From the NCBI GenBank assembly GCA_028281575.1, contig JANQJP010000031.1:36220-100219 (forward strand): a stretch of 64,000 nt of DNA, given 5' to 3'. Under the pieces are notes generated by a model. The model had not been told where the DNA came from and ran no database searches. It worked only from the letters and a program-made list of their open reading frames with translations. The position numbers and the translations under genes were made by a program. Positions 36,787-45,585 of the stretch are shown here, piece by piece; the first letter of the stretch is position 1, and every line of letters starts with the position of its first letter. This stretch comes from Cellvibrionaceae bacterium. GTDB taxonomy: Bacteria > Pseudomonadota > Gammaproteobacteria > Pseudomonadales > Cellvibrionaceae.

Positions 36787-38172
36787 TTAATTGGGTTCTA
36801 ATAACGCATTTAGCAGATTGTCTTGAAAATTAATATTGCCCGCCAGCTGGCCATGACTGTGACAGAGAAAGAATGAGTGATTCAGCGGAAAAAAACTGTA
36901 ATGATGACGGGGTTTCGTCGGGTCGAGCAATTCGCGCGCAAGCATTGATGGCTTGGTTACGCGTCCGTCGCCGGGCTCAAGCATCAGGAGATCATAGTCG
37001 ATACCTTTTATTTTATTTTTCACTTCTTTTGGCCACAAACGCACGTGAGATTCGCCGTCGATTTCTTCCACCAATAGTCGTGCTGGCGTCAGTGAACAGT
37101 TGCCACCGAAGGCCACAATATCGTAATCCAGGTCGGGCACAGGCACAGTCAGTGACCATACAAACCGCCGGGCGCGTTCCAGGTGTTTATGAAAATATCG
37201 CTGTAACAAAGCAACGCGACGTTCGCCTTCTTCTCTCGTCTCGTATTGAGAAATGATACGTTCGACAACTTCCGGGTCAAAAATACCCCATTGAAAGCGT
37301 CGCCATACTTCTACATCAAATAAATCGCGATCCAGAGTTTTGCCTTCGTTGGTCACTAACCAACGATTGAGCGGGTGAGGTAGTAATTGATAAACGCTCG
37401 GCATCGTCACCATAACTTCCACCGGAACCGTGGTGAATAAAACCTTATAACCTTCGATAAGTTGGTGCAGTACCGCAGCAGATCCTAAATTCGGTGCCCC
37501 CAGCTGAATCAGCCGTCGTACTTTTTTTGCACCTGCTTGCGTTACGGGAAATTCATTGTCATCAAGTACGTCGGCACCACCGTATCGCATGTAGTAACGC
37601 GCCAATAAACCACCCATGCTGTGGCCGATTAAATCAACTTCCAGTGTTGGATCACTGTAGTCGCGACGAATTTGATCAATAAACTCATCCAGTAATTTTG
37701 CGTTGTGCGTATTGTCGTAACGCCAGTCGTAAGCGAATTTATAGTAGCGTCGGCCACTGCCTGTATAAGCAACGCCCGGTTTTGAGAAGGCGTAGTCACC
37801 GTAATTTTCAAGTGTTGAAAAAAGGGAGCCATAAAAATCAAAAAACAAAACTTTATCGGGTAAGGTCGATGCACGAATACGCGAAGGTTTGGGTAATAAC
37901 GTTTTTTCATCGATTTCCAGGGCTGCTTCCTTATATTGGCTGGTGAGCAATTTGTGCCAGGGGCCAAACCAAATTTCTTTATCGTTTTCGTCGATCAGGG
38001 TGCTGCTTACAATGCCGGGAATAACGATCACAGGTGGTTGAATGCCGCCACCTTTTGGGCTGTCCATTGAGACATGCGACTCAACTTTATACAAGGCACG
38101 CAGATCTGGCTTTGTGACTGCACAGCCTGCGTGAATTAACATAAAAATTATTGCGAGACCTACATTTCTCAT
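36787..38172 (-). CDS. LCAT-like lipase/acyltransferase lipoprotein
   Basis: A 461-residue alpha/beta hydrolase of the lecithin:cholesterol acyltransferase type. The N-terminal signal has a lipobox (LIHAGC, Cys17). Seen: VIVIPGIVSSTLID (oxyanion region), IWFGPWHKLL, YKFAYDWRYDN, nucleophile Ser185 in DLIGHSMGGLLARYYMRYG, IQLGAPNLGSA and MPSVYQLLPHP. Catalytic Asp and a late His (HHYSFFPLNHSFF) are plausible. It begins 2 bp after the cis/trans isomerase gene in the same direction, so the two are surely co-transcribed. Both would act on membrane phospholipid acyl chains, suggesting a shared envelope-lipid role. Confidence 0.85.
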   Translation of the reverse strand: MRNVGLAIIFMLIHAGCAVTKPDLRALYKVESHVSMDSPKGGGIQPPVIVIPGIVSSTLIDENDKEIWFGPWHKLLTSQYKEAALEIDEKTLLPKPSRIRASTLPDKVLFFDFYGSLFSTLENYGDYAFSKPGVAYTGSGRRYYKFAYDWRYDNTHNAKLLDEFIDQIRRDYSDPTLEVDLIGHSMGGLLARYYMRYGGADVLDDNEFPVTQAGAKKVRRLIQLGAPNLGSAAVLHQLIEGYKVLFTTVPVEVMVTMPSVYQLLPHPLNRWLVTNEGKTLDRDLFDVEVWRRFQWGIFDPEVVERIISQYETREEGERRVALLQRYFHKHLERARRFVWSLTVPVPDLDYDIVAFGGNCSLTPARLLVEEIDGESHVRLWPKEVKNKIKGIDYDLLMLEPGDGRVTKPSMLARELLDPTKPRHHYSFFPLNHSFFLCHSHGQLAGNINFQDNLLNALLEPN

Positions 38173-38174
38173 CT

Positions 38175-40526
38175 TCAGCGATTCTCAAGGCGATTGTAAT
38201 CAAAAAGACCGGCTTCTTCCGGCGCTAACTCGCGGTAGGCGGCGTGCAGGGTATCACTGTGATCCCAAAAGCGTTTATCCGTTCGGCGAATAGCGTAGTT
38301 ATTTGCAAAATTGCGATAATCTTCCTCAGAAGCTAATTGCCTTAACTTGCTGACAAAGCTGGCAAGCTCGGTTTCCTCTATAAGATAAAAGGTATTTGGG
38401 TAAGCACCGAGAAAACCGTGCGTAACGGTTAGCGTATCTTCATTAATCAAGCGTCGTTTATGGTCGTTAAACAGGTGCGAGATATTACTGTGAGCGCTGT
38501 TACGTATCAGTGAGAAATGGTGCAGGTTTTGTTGTTTGTCGCGTACGCTAAGGAATGCAAGTTCTGGTAGAAACGAAAGCGATGCCCCTGTTAACGAGGC
38601 GAGTTGTCGAATGTGGTTTTGTGACTTGGTGTCCAGTGTGCTGTTGGCAATGGCATATGGGTTGTTTTGCAAAGCCGGGGCTAAATGATTTTTTAGCAGG
38701 CTGAGCATCTCTGGGAACGTGGCAGCGGTATTAAAATCGATGCCAGTTTCCTGTGTGTAAAAAGCCTTACAGCCGTTAATGTAGCGGCGAACGCGTGAAG
38801 GTGCGTCGCGATACCATTGGTCACGCACCAGGTCGCGTGAGGCCGCCGGTAGAAAAGCAATAAAATTAAATTCGCCTTCCATGCGTAAAAAGTCCATAAA
38901 TAAACGCGTATCTAATTGATGCGCAACGTTGCCATAAACGTCAAAGCCTGCCACCAGTAAGTAGTGCAGGCGCTCCAGCATGGGGTAGTCGATGACCCAG
39001 GCGGTTTGCGGCGCTTCGCCAACAAAGCCTTTTACCACAGTCGCACTGTCAAAGTGGCGGAAAATGGTTAATGCGGCATTGGGATTTGTGCCCTCGCCAT
39101 CCCAAATAAGCGACAAGTTTGGCGGATTACTATCGTCAAATACTTCATTAATAAAAGCGGTTTTGGCTCTCAGGTATGCCGATTCGGTTTGTGCGTGCTG
39201 TATCCAGCCCAGCGCGCCTGCATTACTACCCTTGCGTGCGGGTAATTTTAAGTTGTCTATTTGGCTCGTGAGGAATTCTTCGCCGCGGCCGACATTGCCT
39301 AAATCGGGATCAACAAAGACCACCCAGAAGTGATCGTTAATCACATTTACGGCTACTTGCCCGCGACATACCGGGCCTTTTATGTAGCCCATAATCGTAA
39401 ATTGCGCTTCTTCCAGCATAAAGCGATAGCGCGATTCGACGGGAATATCGACAAAAGTCAAAAACGGATTGGATGCGTCCTGCCTTTTATAAGAGGGCAG
39501 GGTGCTGACAGTATATTCTCTGTCAATAAACCATGTTTGCAGCTGATGCATGCGCTTGGCATTTAAGACATAGGGCATATGCGTTTTCGCGAGCAAGCCG
39601 GTTTTCTGTCGAACCAACCGGTAATACACCCGGTCAACTTCAGGGTCATCTGTCGGGCGTCGGGTGGCAATAATATCAACCGCCTGCCCGGGAGGTGTTT
39701 TAGAACGCACAAGTTTAAACACTTCGCCAAGTGGCAGTTGATCAAAATAAAGATTTGCGATAAACCAGTGCTCGTAAATATAACGACTCATCAACTGCGA
39801 TTTAAGATCGTCTCCATTGAGAAAATGCTCCCATTGAGCGACCGCATCAATATAGGATTGATCGAGTGCTTGTGGGGCGGTATAGGGCGCGCCGGCCTGT
39901 AACCACTGGGTTAATGATGTGTGTTCCTCATCGCTGAGTGGTGGCAAGCCATAGGGCATTCCCCAGTCGGGGTGTTTTTGTTCAAAGCTATTTAATTCAT
40001 CTAATTTCGGGCAGCTTTGCGAGCGGTCCAGCGCAAAATCATAGTGCGCTTCATCCAAAATCTCGTTTTCGCCCCAGGGCGTTTCGCGCTTTAAATCCAA
40101 AAGACGGTGCATAACGCTGGCATTGCGATTGTTTTCAGCGCTCGGGTTGTGCTCATTTAGCACGGGGTAAAAACCTCTTTCACGCCACTCCTCATTCGAT
40201 TTGGCGTCGATAAAGAGTCGCGCAGGATTGGCCGCTGCCAGTCGCGCTGAATAATAGACTTTGTCTTTGTGTGCACCGCGGGTGATGCCTTCGTAGGAAT
40301 TTAAATTGAGCTGGCAGGGCGCATCGTAGCAACCATGGCATACGACGCAGCGATTCTCGAGAGTTGGCTTAATTGTCTGTTGGTAATCCAGTGATAGATC
40401 CACCTCAGCGTCGATGGGGTTGTCGTAACGACTTGGGTCGGCCGGCCCATAGAGATTATCCAGCGCGGGGTAGGATGCGCAGGCGGTAATAATGAGAGCG
40501 ATGAGTAACCAATATAATCTGCGCAA
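38175..40526 (-). CDS. cti: Fatty acid cis/trans isomerase
   Basis: Periplasmic haem protein that turns cis- into trans-unsaturated acyl chains of membrane phospholipids, a quick response to solvents and heat in Pseudomonas and Vibrio. The 783-residue length matches Cti. The N-terminal signal carries a possible lipobox (IITAC, Cys16). The cytochrome-c-type haem site is C60-V-V-C-H64 followed by GCYDAPCQLNL. Typical Cti text follows: GAHKDKVYYSARL, HRLLDLKRETPWG, WGMPYGLPPLSDEEH, IYEHWFIANLYF and RFMLEEAQFTIMGYIKGPVCRGQVA in parts. It is first gene of a two-gene operon with the LCAT-like hydrolase. Confidence 0.93.
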   Translation of the reverse strand: MRRLYWLLIALIITACASYPALDNLYGPADPSRYDNPIDAEVDLSLDYQQTIKPTLENRCVVCHGCYDAPCQLNLNSYEGITRGAHKDKVYYSARLAAANPARLFIDAKSNEEWRERGFYPVLNEHNPSAENNRNASVMHRLLDLKRETPWGENEILDEAHYDFALDRSQSCPKLDELNSFEQKHPDWGMPYGLPPLSDEEHTSLTQWLQAGAPYTAPQALDQSYIDAVAQWEHFLNGDDLKSQLMSRYIYEHWFIANLYFDQLPLGEVFKLVRSKTPPGQAVDIIATRRPTDDPEVDRVYYRLVRQKTGLLAKTHMPYVLNAKRMHQLQTWFIDREYTVSTLPSYKRQDASNPFLTFVDIPVESRYRFMLEEAQFTIMGYIKGPVCRGQVAVNVINDHFWVVFVDPDLGNVGRGEEFLTSQIDNLKLPARKGSNAGALGWIQHAQTESAYLRAKTAFINEVFDDSNPPNLSLIWDGEGTNPNAALTIFRHFDSATVVKGFVGEAPQTAWVIDYPMLERLHYLLVAGFDVYGNVAHQLDTRLFMDFLRMEGEFNFIAFLPAASRDLVRDQWYRDAPSRVRRYINGCKAFYTQETGIDFNTAATFPEMLSLLKNHLAPALQNNPYAIANSTLDTKSQNHIRQLASLTGASLSFLPELAFLSVRDKQQNLHHFSLIRNSAHSNISHLFNDHKRRLINEDTLTVTHGFLGAYPNTFYLIEETELASFVSKLRQLASEEDYRNFANNYAIRRTDKRFWDHSDTLHAAYRELAPEEAGLFDYNRLENR

Positions 40527-40715
40527 AGTGTCACCTCGGGTTGGGGGAAGACAAGAACATGAGGACGCAGAGAATACCCCCCCTTTTTTTGTCAGGCAAG
40601 CTTTGGTCTTACCCCAACGAGTACCACTCTTTCGGTGAGAAATTGATTTTAATCGCTGCTTAAATTGTTGGTCGTACGGGTATTGAGACCGAGTTCTGCA
40701 AGCCGCGATGTGCGG

Positions 40716-40944
40716 TTACATATCTTTAATGTGGGTGCCTTGCTTGTTCTGTGAAATGGCCTGTTGGGCGTTTTCACCAGTAAGCGTAACCAGGCCGTCT
40801 GAAGAGCCTCTTTTCTTTTCATTAGGAATAATTTCAATATGTTGTGTGCAATGCCGGGAATTAACTTTTTCACATCCTTCCAGGCCCGTAGGCTCGGTAA
40901 AATTCATCGGGCCATTGCGTACATAGGCATATATTTATTTGATC
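40716..40944 (-). pseudogene. Rhs C-terminal remnant (copy 1)
   Basis: Minus-strand text YAYVRNGPMNFTEPTG, the end of the Rhs core, followed by LEGCEKVNSRHCTQHIEIIP and LVTLTGENAQQAIS, matches copy 2 at 42.0-42.7 kb nearly line for line and at DNA level. The part just upstream (gatcaaataaat) has lost two bases compared with copy 2, which brings a stop codon into frame. Only the junction between core and variable tip survives; it has no start of its own. Confidence 0.72.
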
Positions 40945-41052
40945 GACACATTTGTCCTGTGTAGGCAAAGCAGCCATTATTTGAAATTGATTCGTCTGTG
41001 AAGGTCAGGGTAATAGAGGAGGGCGCTAGCTAGCGAACTATAAAAATTAAAA

Positions 41053-41082
41053 AGGCACTCGCTAAGATTACAATGAGTGCCT
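41053..41082 (-). terminator. Terminator-like hairpin after the toxin-antitoxin pair
   Basis: aggcactc (41053-41060) pairs with gagtgcct (41075-41082). Read on the minus strand, the stem is followed by a T-rich stretch (tttttaattttta). It lies about 175 bp beyond the toxin stop. Confidence 0.55.
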
Positions 41083-41255
41083 GTTCTATTTACTTTCTTT
41101 TGGTTTAGAAAACTAAAAACCCATATTCCATCTTACGGAGTGACTCACTCACTCTCAGTTTGGCACATTGGGTACGCTGGTGCTGGTCTTTTTAGCATGA
41201 GCTGGACGGCCAGGGGATGATGCACATTGTCTCCGGTAAACAAGCGCTTTGGGTC

Positions 41256-41552
41256 TTAATAAAAGCCTTCTTCCTTGCTGTGACGGATTCGAACAATCAC
41301 GATTCGATTTTCCGCTTCTTGGCGGTATCGGATGATGTATTTACCCGCGCCGAAGGTCAGCATTAAGTCTCGATAATCCATCAAACTTTCTACTGGTACG
41401 CCAGCTTCAGGATTCTCTTGAAGGATATTCACACCTTCAATGATACGTTTGGCGGCACGCTGGGCTGCGCGGGGATTTTCAGATTTGATAAAGTTTCTCA
41501 GGCGATCAACATCTTTTGTCGCACCTGGCAGCCAGGCTATTTCACTGGGCAT
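41256..41552 (-). CDS. ParE/RelE-family toxin
   Basis: A 98-residue type II toxin. Pattern of the ParE branch: IAWLPGATKDVDRLRNFI, ENPRAAQRAAKRIIEGVNIL, PEAGVPVESLMDYRDLMLTF, KYIIRYRQEAENRIVIVRIRHSKEEGF. The ATG (41552) has AGGAG just upstream and overlaps the antitoxin end by 16 bp, the usual coupled order. ParE members poison DNA gyrase whereas RelE members cut mRNA; sequence alone favours ParE, but the target is inferred. Confidence 0.88.
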   Translation of the reverse strand: MPSEIAWLPGATKDVDRLRNFIKSENPRAAQRAAKRIIEGVNILQENPEAGVPVESLMDYRDLMLTFGAGKYIIRYRQEAENRIVIVRIRHSKEEGFY

Positions 41553-41800
41553 GGTTTCTCCTGATCTGTGCCCCAGGAGTCGAGCCAGCCCACCATGGCG
41601 TCATTACTCACGGCTTCTCCCGTTTCTTGGTATTCCTGCCAGCGTGCCATTGTCAGCTCATTTTCACGCTGTTTACGCTCTTCTTCCTCGATATAGCGAG
41701 TTAGGGCTTCTTTCGCTAAGAAGCTCTTAGAGCGCTGTGTTTTCTCCGCTAAGGCATTTAAGCGGTTTTCAAGTTGTTCATCTAATCGAACACCTAACAT
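41537..41800 (-). CDS. Ribbon-helix-helix (CopG/ParD-like) antitoxin
   Basis: An 87-residue antitoxin. N-terminal RHH DNA-binding segment MLGVRLDEQLENRLNALAEK, TQRSKSFLAKEALTRYIEEE, then a charged tail (RWQEYQETGEAVSNDAMVGWLDSWG) of the kind that wraps the toxin. AGGTGAT precedes ATG 41800. A 21-bp palindrome starting 19 bp upstream fits an autoregulatory operator. First gene of the pair. Confidence 0.88.
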   Translation of the reverse strand: MLGVRLDEQLENRLNALAEKTQRSKSFLAKEALTRYIEEEERKQRENELTMARWQEYQETGEAVSNDAMVGWLDSWGTDQEKPCPVK

Positions 41801-41818
41801 AAGATCACCTGTTTACAT

Positions 41819-41839
41819 TTGTTAAACGCTGTTTAACAA
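41819..41839. promoter_or_regulatory. Palindromic operator upstream of the antitoxin
   Basis: ttgttaaac (41819-41827) and gtttaacaa (41831-41839) are exact complements around gct. Position 19 bp before the antitoxin start and the RHH fold of that protein suggest the site where the toxin-antitoxin complex represses its own promoter. Confidence 0.65.
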
Positions 41840-41847
41840 CAATAACA

Positions 41848-41991
41848 CTATACCTCTTCATCTTCTATCTCTTCTTCGTTTAGAGTTGATAGCAACTCCT
41901 CCTCGGTTACCTCCAACATTGCGTCGCGAGAGGTACAGTGATAATTAGGGTATAGCGTCGAGAGAAATAAGTATTTGCGGGGCTTGGGCAT
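41848..41991 (-). pseudogene. N-terminal scrap of a REP-associated tyrosine (Y1) transposase
   Basis: A 47-codon frame from ATG 41991. MPKPRKYLFL...YPNYHCTSR matches the opening of REP-associated/IS200-like transposases (type MPRPRK...TPYYHCVSR). After that it turns into an unrelated acidic tail (EVTEEELLSTLNEEE) and stops, so the HUH and tyrosine catalytic parts are absent. It may survive as a degraded remnant or an internally deleted gene; no transposase activity is possible. Confidence 0.55.
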
Positions 41992-42016
41992 GGTTCGTCC
42001 TTGAAAGTCTATCTAT

Positions 42017-42781
42017 TTATATGCTGTTTGAATATACAGTTATTTGAAATAACCAGCAAGTGATACAGTGGGTGTCTGTGGCTAGTGGCACGCCACTAAA
42101 ATTCATTAAGGTGTTTTTATAAGCAGCGCTAATTGTAAAGGCAGCGGTGACATAATTTAATCCTGTGGCTACAGAGTCAGCCTGTACATCTGATGCCCCC
42201 ATAGACGATGCGAGAGAAACAACAGGATCATTTCCCCTTAGCGCTATATCAAACTGCCTTGCGGAGTCTACAGCTAAAAGGCCCGCTGTAATACATGTCA
42301 GCCCAGTACTACATCCAATTCCCGCAATAACAGCACCAGCTCCAGATAAACCGCTAGAAAACAAAGCTCTACTTCGTTCAGGTCCTAAAGAATTAAAATT
42401 CTCCCTCCCCGAAATACCATGACAATCTCCCATGCATTCACCTCTTCCACCACCGGAAAACTGCTTCTGATCAACAAACTTCCTGGCATTCTCCCCAGTA
42501 AGCGTTCCCACACCCTCAGAGCCGCCTTTCTTATCAGGAATCATTTCAATATGTTGCTCGCAATGCTTGGCTTTAACATTTTCACAGCCTTCCAGGTCCG
42601 TAGGATCGGTAAAATTCATCGGGTCATTGCGCACATAGGCATATAAATTGATTTGATCGGCATAGCCAACCGGGTCCGTTTTCATAACGCGTCCATCGTA
42701 GTTGTTGGCGCCGGGCACACTGTAGTTGTCGTATGTATTGTTTAGCGCGTTGAGGTTGGGTGGAGAGGGAGCCCAGTGGTG
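42017..42781 (-). pseudogene. Rhs C-terminal remnant with variable tip (copy 2)
   Basis: Minus-strand frame without its own N-terminus: open from a stop near 42783, with the first GTG at 42718. It reads VMKTDPVGYADQINLYAYVR, then NDPMNFTDPTD, the Rhs/YD-repeat core end where the cleavage-associated DPxG motif is altered to DPTD. A ~185-residue tip follows with a hydrophobic Gly/Ala-rich stretch (LSGAGAVIAGIGCSTGLTC). No toxin family is recognised in the tip. The YD-repeat body is gone, so this is a displaced orphan tip. Confidence 0.72.
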
Positions 42782-42892
42782 TCAAGTCTTGTATTTTTAT
42801 TCAGGCGTTTAAAATAATAGAAGCAGAAAGCAAGAGCCGGCGTGGGTTATTGTCAGGGAGTGGATAAACGCTATTCGCAATCAGTGTACCTC

Positions 42893-44479
42893 TTATGAAA
42901 CCTTAAACTTTCCAACCAGCGTCTGTAACTGAAGGCCAACGTTGTTAACGGTTTTGCTACTTTCGTAAGTCTGTCCAACAGATCCAGAGGTCTCTTCCGA
43001 GACTGAGCGTATCTTACTAATATTGCGGCTAATTTCCTCCACAGTTGTCGATTGTTCTTCAGCAGCGGCTGCAATTTGTGTACTCAAGTCAGCGATATTC
43101 TGAATAGACGTGTTGATCGTTTCTAACGAATTACCGGTCTCCCTAGCTTTATTTACGGTATCCTCGGTTTTGTGTCGGCTCTGTTGCATGCGGTCGAACG
43201 CGTTCTGAGCGCCCCTTTGCAGTGATTCTACTAGATCTTCAATTTCTACTGTCGATTCTTTCGTTCGCTGAGCAAGGTTTCTTACTTCGTCTGATACTAC
43301 GGCAAATCCTCTACCTTGCTCACCTGCTCTAGCGGCTTCGATTGCCGCGTTTAATGCGAGTAAATTGGTTTGTTCGGATATGTTTTTTATCACATCAAGT
43401 ACTGAACCGATGTTTTCGCTCCGGGATTTAAGTTCATCAATAACGTCCGCTGAGTCCTTAACATCAGAAGCAAGCTCATCGATAGCGTTAATAGTGGCGT
43501 TCACTACCGTATTCCCGCTTTGGGATTCATCTTTAGAGTTGCTCGAAAGCTCTGCAGCCTGTTGACATATATTGGCGACTTCATTGACTGAAGCCTCCAT
43601 TTGAACCATGGATGTTGCCACAAGACTGATTTCTTGAAACTGATCGTCCACCCCGTCACGAGTGTTCTCAGTTAACTTCGATAGTGCAATGGCGGAATCG
43701 ACGAGAATATTTCCCTTATCTTGTACATCGCTAACAATATTAAAGAGATTATCTAGGAGTCGATTAAAAGCCTTTGCCAATATACCAATTTCATCGTTGG
43801 TGTTTAATTCGGCGCGTAAAGTCAAGTCACCTTTTGACTCAATATGATTGATAACCTCAGTTAATTTAGTGAGGTTGGCATTAATCATGTTAGCCAACAA
43901 AATTGGAATGCCGATGCCGCATACGATCGTGCTCGCCAGAAGTATATAAAGTGCCGTACTAACCCTTTGGTTGGAGGTGGATACCAATCCAAAAAATCTT
44001 TTTTCATTTGCCTTTTTTATCGTCATTTGCTCAAGTAATTTGCTCGCAATTTTATCTGATACTAGTTTTGCCTGAGCCAATTTATAATTTCCCGACATTC
44101 GGTCATCATCTATAAAAGCGGCTGCGGTAGCGCTTAATTTTTGGTAATGTTCTTTAACGTGGTGGCTAAGTCCTTTTATTTCTGCTTCATCACTGTCGTT
44201 GATCAGATTTACTAATTTAGTAAATAGCTCGTCGCGGCGAGTTTTATCTGTGTTTTGCAAGAGCATAATAAATTCGGCATTAACCAGGTTGTATTCATAA
44301 AAAACCTGTTCAATGAGGCTTATTGCCTCCAGCTCCGCGACAGCTGACTGTTGCTCAATAAGTAAATGACGATTTGCATTGAGAGTAAAGAAAACGTAGA
44401 CCAAAATAATTAAGAGCAAGGCTAGCATTAAGCCATTGGCTGCAAGAATTTTTTTCCTGATAGTGTTTAGATAGCTCAT
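42893..44479 (-). CDS. Methyl-accepting chemotaxis protein
   Basis: A 528-residue transmembrane receptor. TM1 ~15-33 ([17 protein letters not shown]), a ~145-residue helical periplasmic domain of four-helix-bundle type, TM2 ~177-200 ([20 protein letters not shown]), HAMP ([19 protein letters not shown]), then the signalling hairpin with the conserved tip [25 protein letters not shown]. No CheB/CheR pentapeptide is seen at the C-terminus. Its ATG overlaps the stop of the exported P-x-D-V repeat gene by 4 bp (ATGA), so the receptor and that protein are made together, which suggests the repeat protein presents a ligand to this receptor. Confidence 0.94.
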   Translation of the reverse strand: MSYLNTIRKKILAANGLMLALLLIILVYVFFTLNANRHLLIEQQSAVAELEAISLIEQVFYEYNLVNAEFIMLLQNTDKTRRDELFTKLVNLINDSDEAEIKGLSHHVKEHYQKLSATAAAFIDDDRMSGNYKLAQAKLVSDKIASKLLEQMTIKKANEKRFFGLVSTSNQRVSTALYILLASTIVCGIGIPILLANMINANLTKLTEVINHIESKGDLTLRAELNTNDEIGILAKAFNRLLDNLFNIVSDVQDKGNILVDSAIALSKLTENTRDGVDDQFQEISLVATSMVQMEASVNEVANICQQAAELSSNSKDESQSGNTVVNATINAIDELASDVKDSADVIDELKSRSENIGSVLDVIKNISEQTNLLALNAAIEAARAGEQGRGFAVVSDEVRNLAQRTKESTVEIEDLVESLQRGAQNAFDRMQQSRHKTEDTVNKARETGNSLETINTSIQNIADLSTQIAAAAEEQSTTVEEISRNISKIRSVSEETSGSVGQTYESSKTVNNVGLQLQTLVGKFKVS

Positions 44480-45519
44480 AATTGACTTACTCCTTTACCC
44501 CTCAAATCAACCTTGAGCAACCTATTGATCATGTAATCAATGTGTTTTGTCTCATGAAAAACATCTGAGGGTGATTTATCCGTGACAGATACAGGTCGAT
44601 TGGTTGTCGATGAGATGCCCATTGGTATTTTTAATAAATTTAGCTCGGCGATAATGATTTGAGTCTGTAAAAATACATCAACTGGCGCGACTTGAGTAAA
44701 TTGTTTGGCTTGTGGGACTTTTATTCGTTCCATATTGTAGTATTGGCGAAGTCGGTTGATGTTTTCTCTTGTGTCAAGCGCTTGATAAAGCACATCTTTC
44801 GGTGTTTTATCTTGTTGAATTGGTGGCATAGTCGAGCCATTTGGGTGAAAGCCATAGACAGAGGATACCAGCATTCTTTTTTGTTCTTCTTGTGTTTGTT
44901 CTAGACGTTTAGAGATGGTTAAAATACAGTATTGGAGGTCTTCTCTAGCCCTTTGAATTTGTGCATAAACATTGTTGGGGCTAAGTTTCTTGCCGTTGCT
45001 ATTTAAGAGATGGACTTGGTAGTACAAGGTGTAGAGTACTTGAAACACATCTGAAGGTGTCTTGCCCGTGACTTTTATTGGGCGAAAGTTAATTTTTCTG
45101 CCGCTTTCTTTGTAGACCTTCTCAAGGTTATTTACGACCAGGCTCGTCAACTTATAGACATCTTCAGGTGTATAAAGAATAGGGGTTGATACGGCTACCG
45201 GTGGTGGGCGCACGTGAAGCGTTAGCGAGAATTCATAGAGCGAGCTTAAGACAGTTGTGTGTAGTTCATATACATGCATTGGCTTGACATCGGTCTCTCT
45301 TGAAAGAGGAATAGTTATGTCGTTAATTTTTCTTTCAGCCAATAATTTATCTGCGATACGACTGGCATATGCAATGCCAGCATAAACATCGTTTGGTGTG
45401 CGCCTTTGTTCTGCGTGAGCAACGCTATTAAATAAAAAGTTTTGTAGGAGAAACAAAATGACCAAACTCAGCTTGGTTTGAGCGCCCGATGTTACTTCTA
45501 GGGTAAGTTTGTTTAGCAT
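44476..45519 (-). CDS. Exported protein of ~38-residue P-x-D-V repeats, MCP-linked, unknown function
   Basis: A 347-residue protein with a signal peptide ([15 protein letters not shown], cleavage after AHA at about residue 36). The mature part repeats a motif [T/S/A]-P-x-[D/N]-V-[Y/F] at residues 41, 117, 154, 180, 239, 279 and 317, with a variant (KPMHVY) at 79. Spacing is 37-40 residues for most units. Each unit continues with a helix rich in Leu/Ile and several end P-V-x-V-T-x-K before the next motif. No known domain is recognised. AGGAG precedes the ATG. It is translationally coupled to the chemotaxis receptor downstream; a periplasmic ligand-binding or sensing partner is inferred. Confidence 0.8.
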   Translation of the reverse strand: MLNKLTLEVTSGAQTKLSLVILFLLQNFLFNSVAHAEQRRTPNDVYAGIAYASRIADKLLAERKINDITIPLSRETDVKPMHVYELHTTVLSSLYEFSLTLHVRPPPVAVSTPILYTPEDVYKLTSLVVNNLEKVYKESGRKINFRPIKVTGKTPSDVFQVLYTLYYQVHLLNSNGKKLSPNNVYAQIQRAREDLQYCILTISKRLEQTQEEQKRMLVSSVYGFHPNGSTMPPIQQDKTPKDVLYQALDTRENINRLRQYYNMERIKVPQAKQFTQVAPVDVFLQTQIIIAELNLLKIPMGISSTTNRPVSVTDKSPSDVFHETKHIDYMINRLLKVDLRGKGVSQL

Positions 45520-45585
45520 AGTGACTCCTATTAAATCGTAAATTGATTCTGCAGGTGTAAACTCATTTTCCTTGCAATGAAAGCA

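Noticed and set aside
41256..42781. Active Rhs polymorphic toxin system with immunity gene
   Set aside because: No YD-repeat body or N-terminus remains; the nearby small genes are a CopG/ParE pair with its own operator, not an evident Rhs immunity gene.
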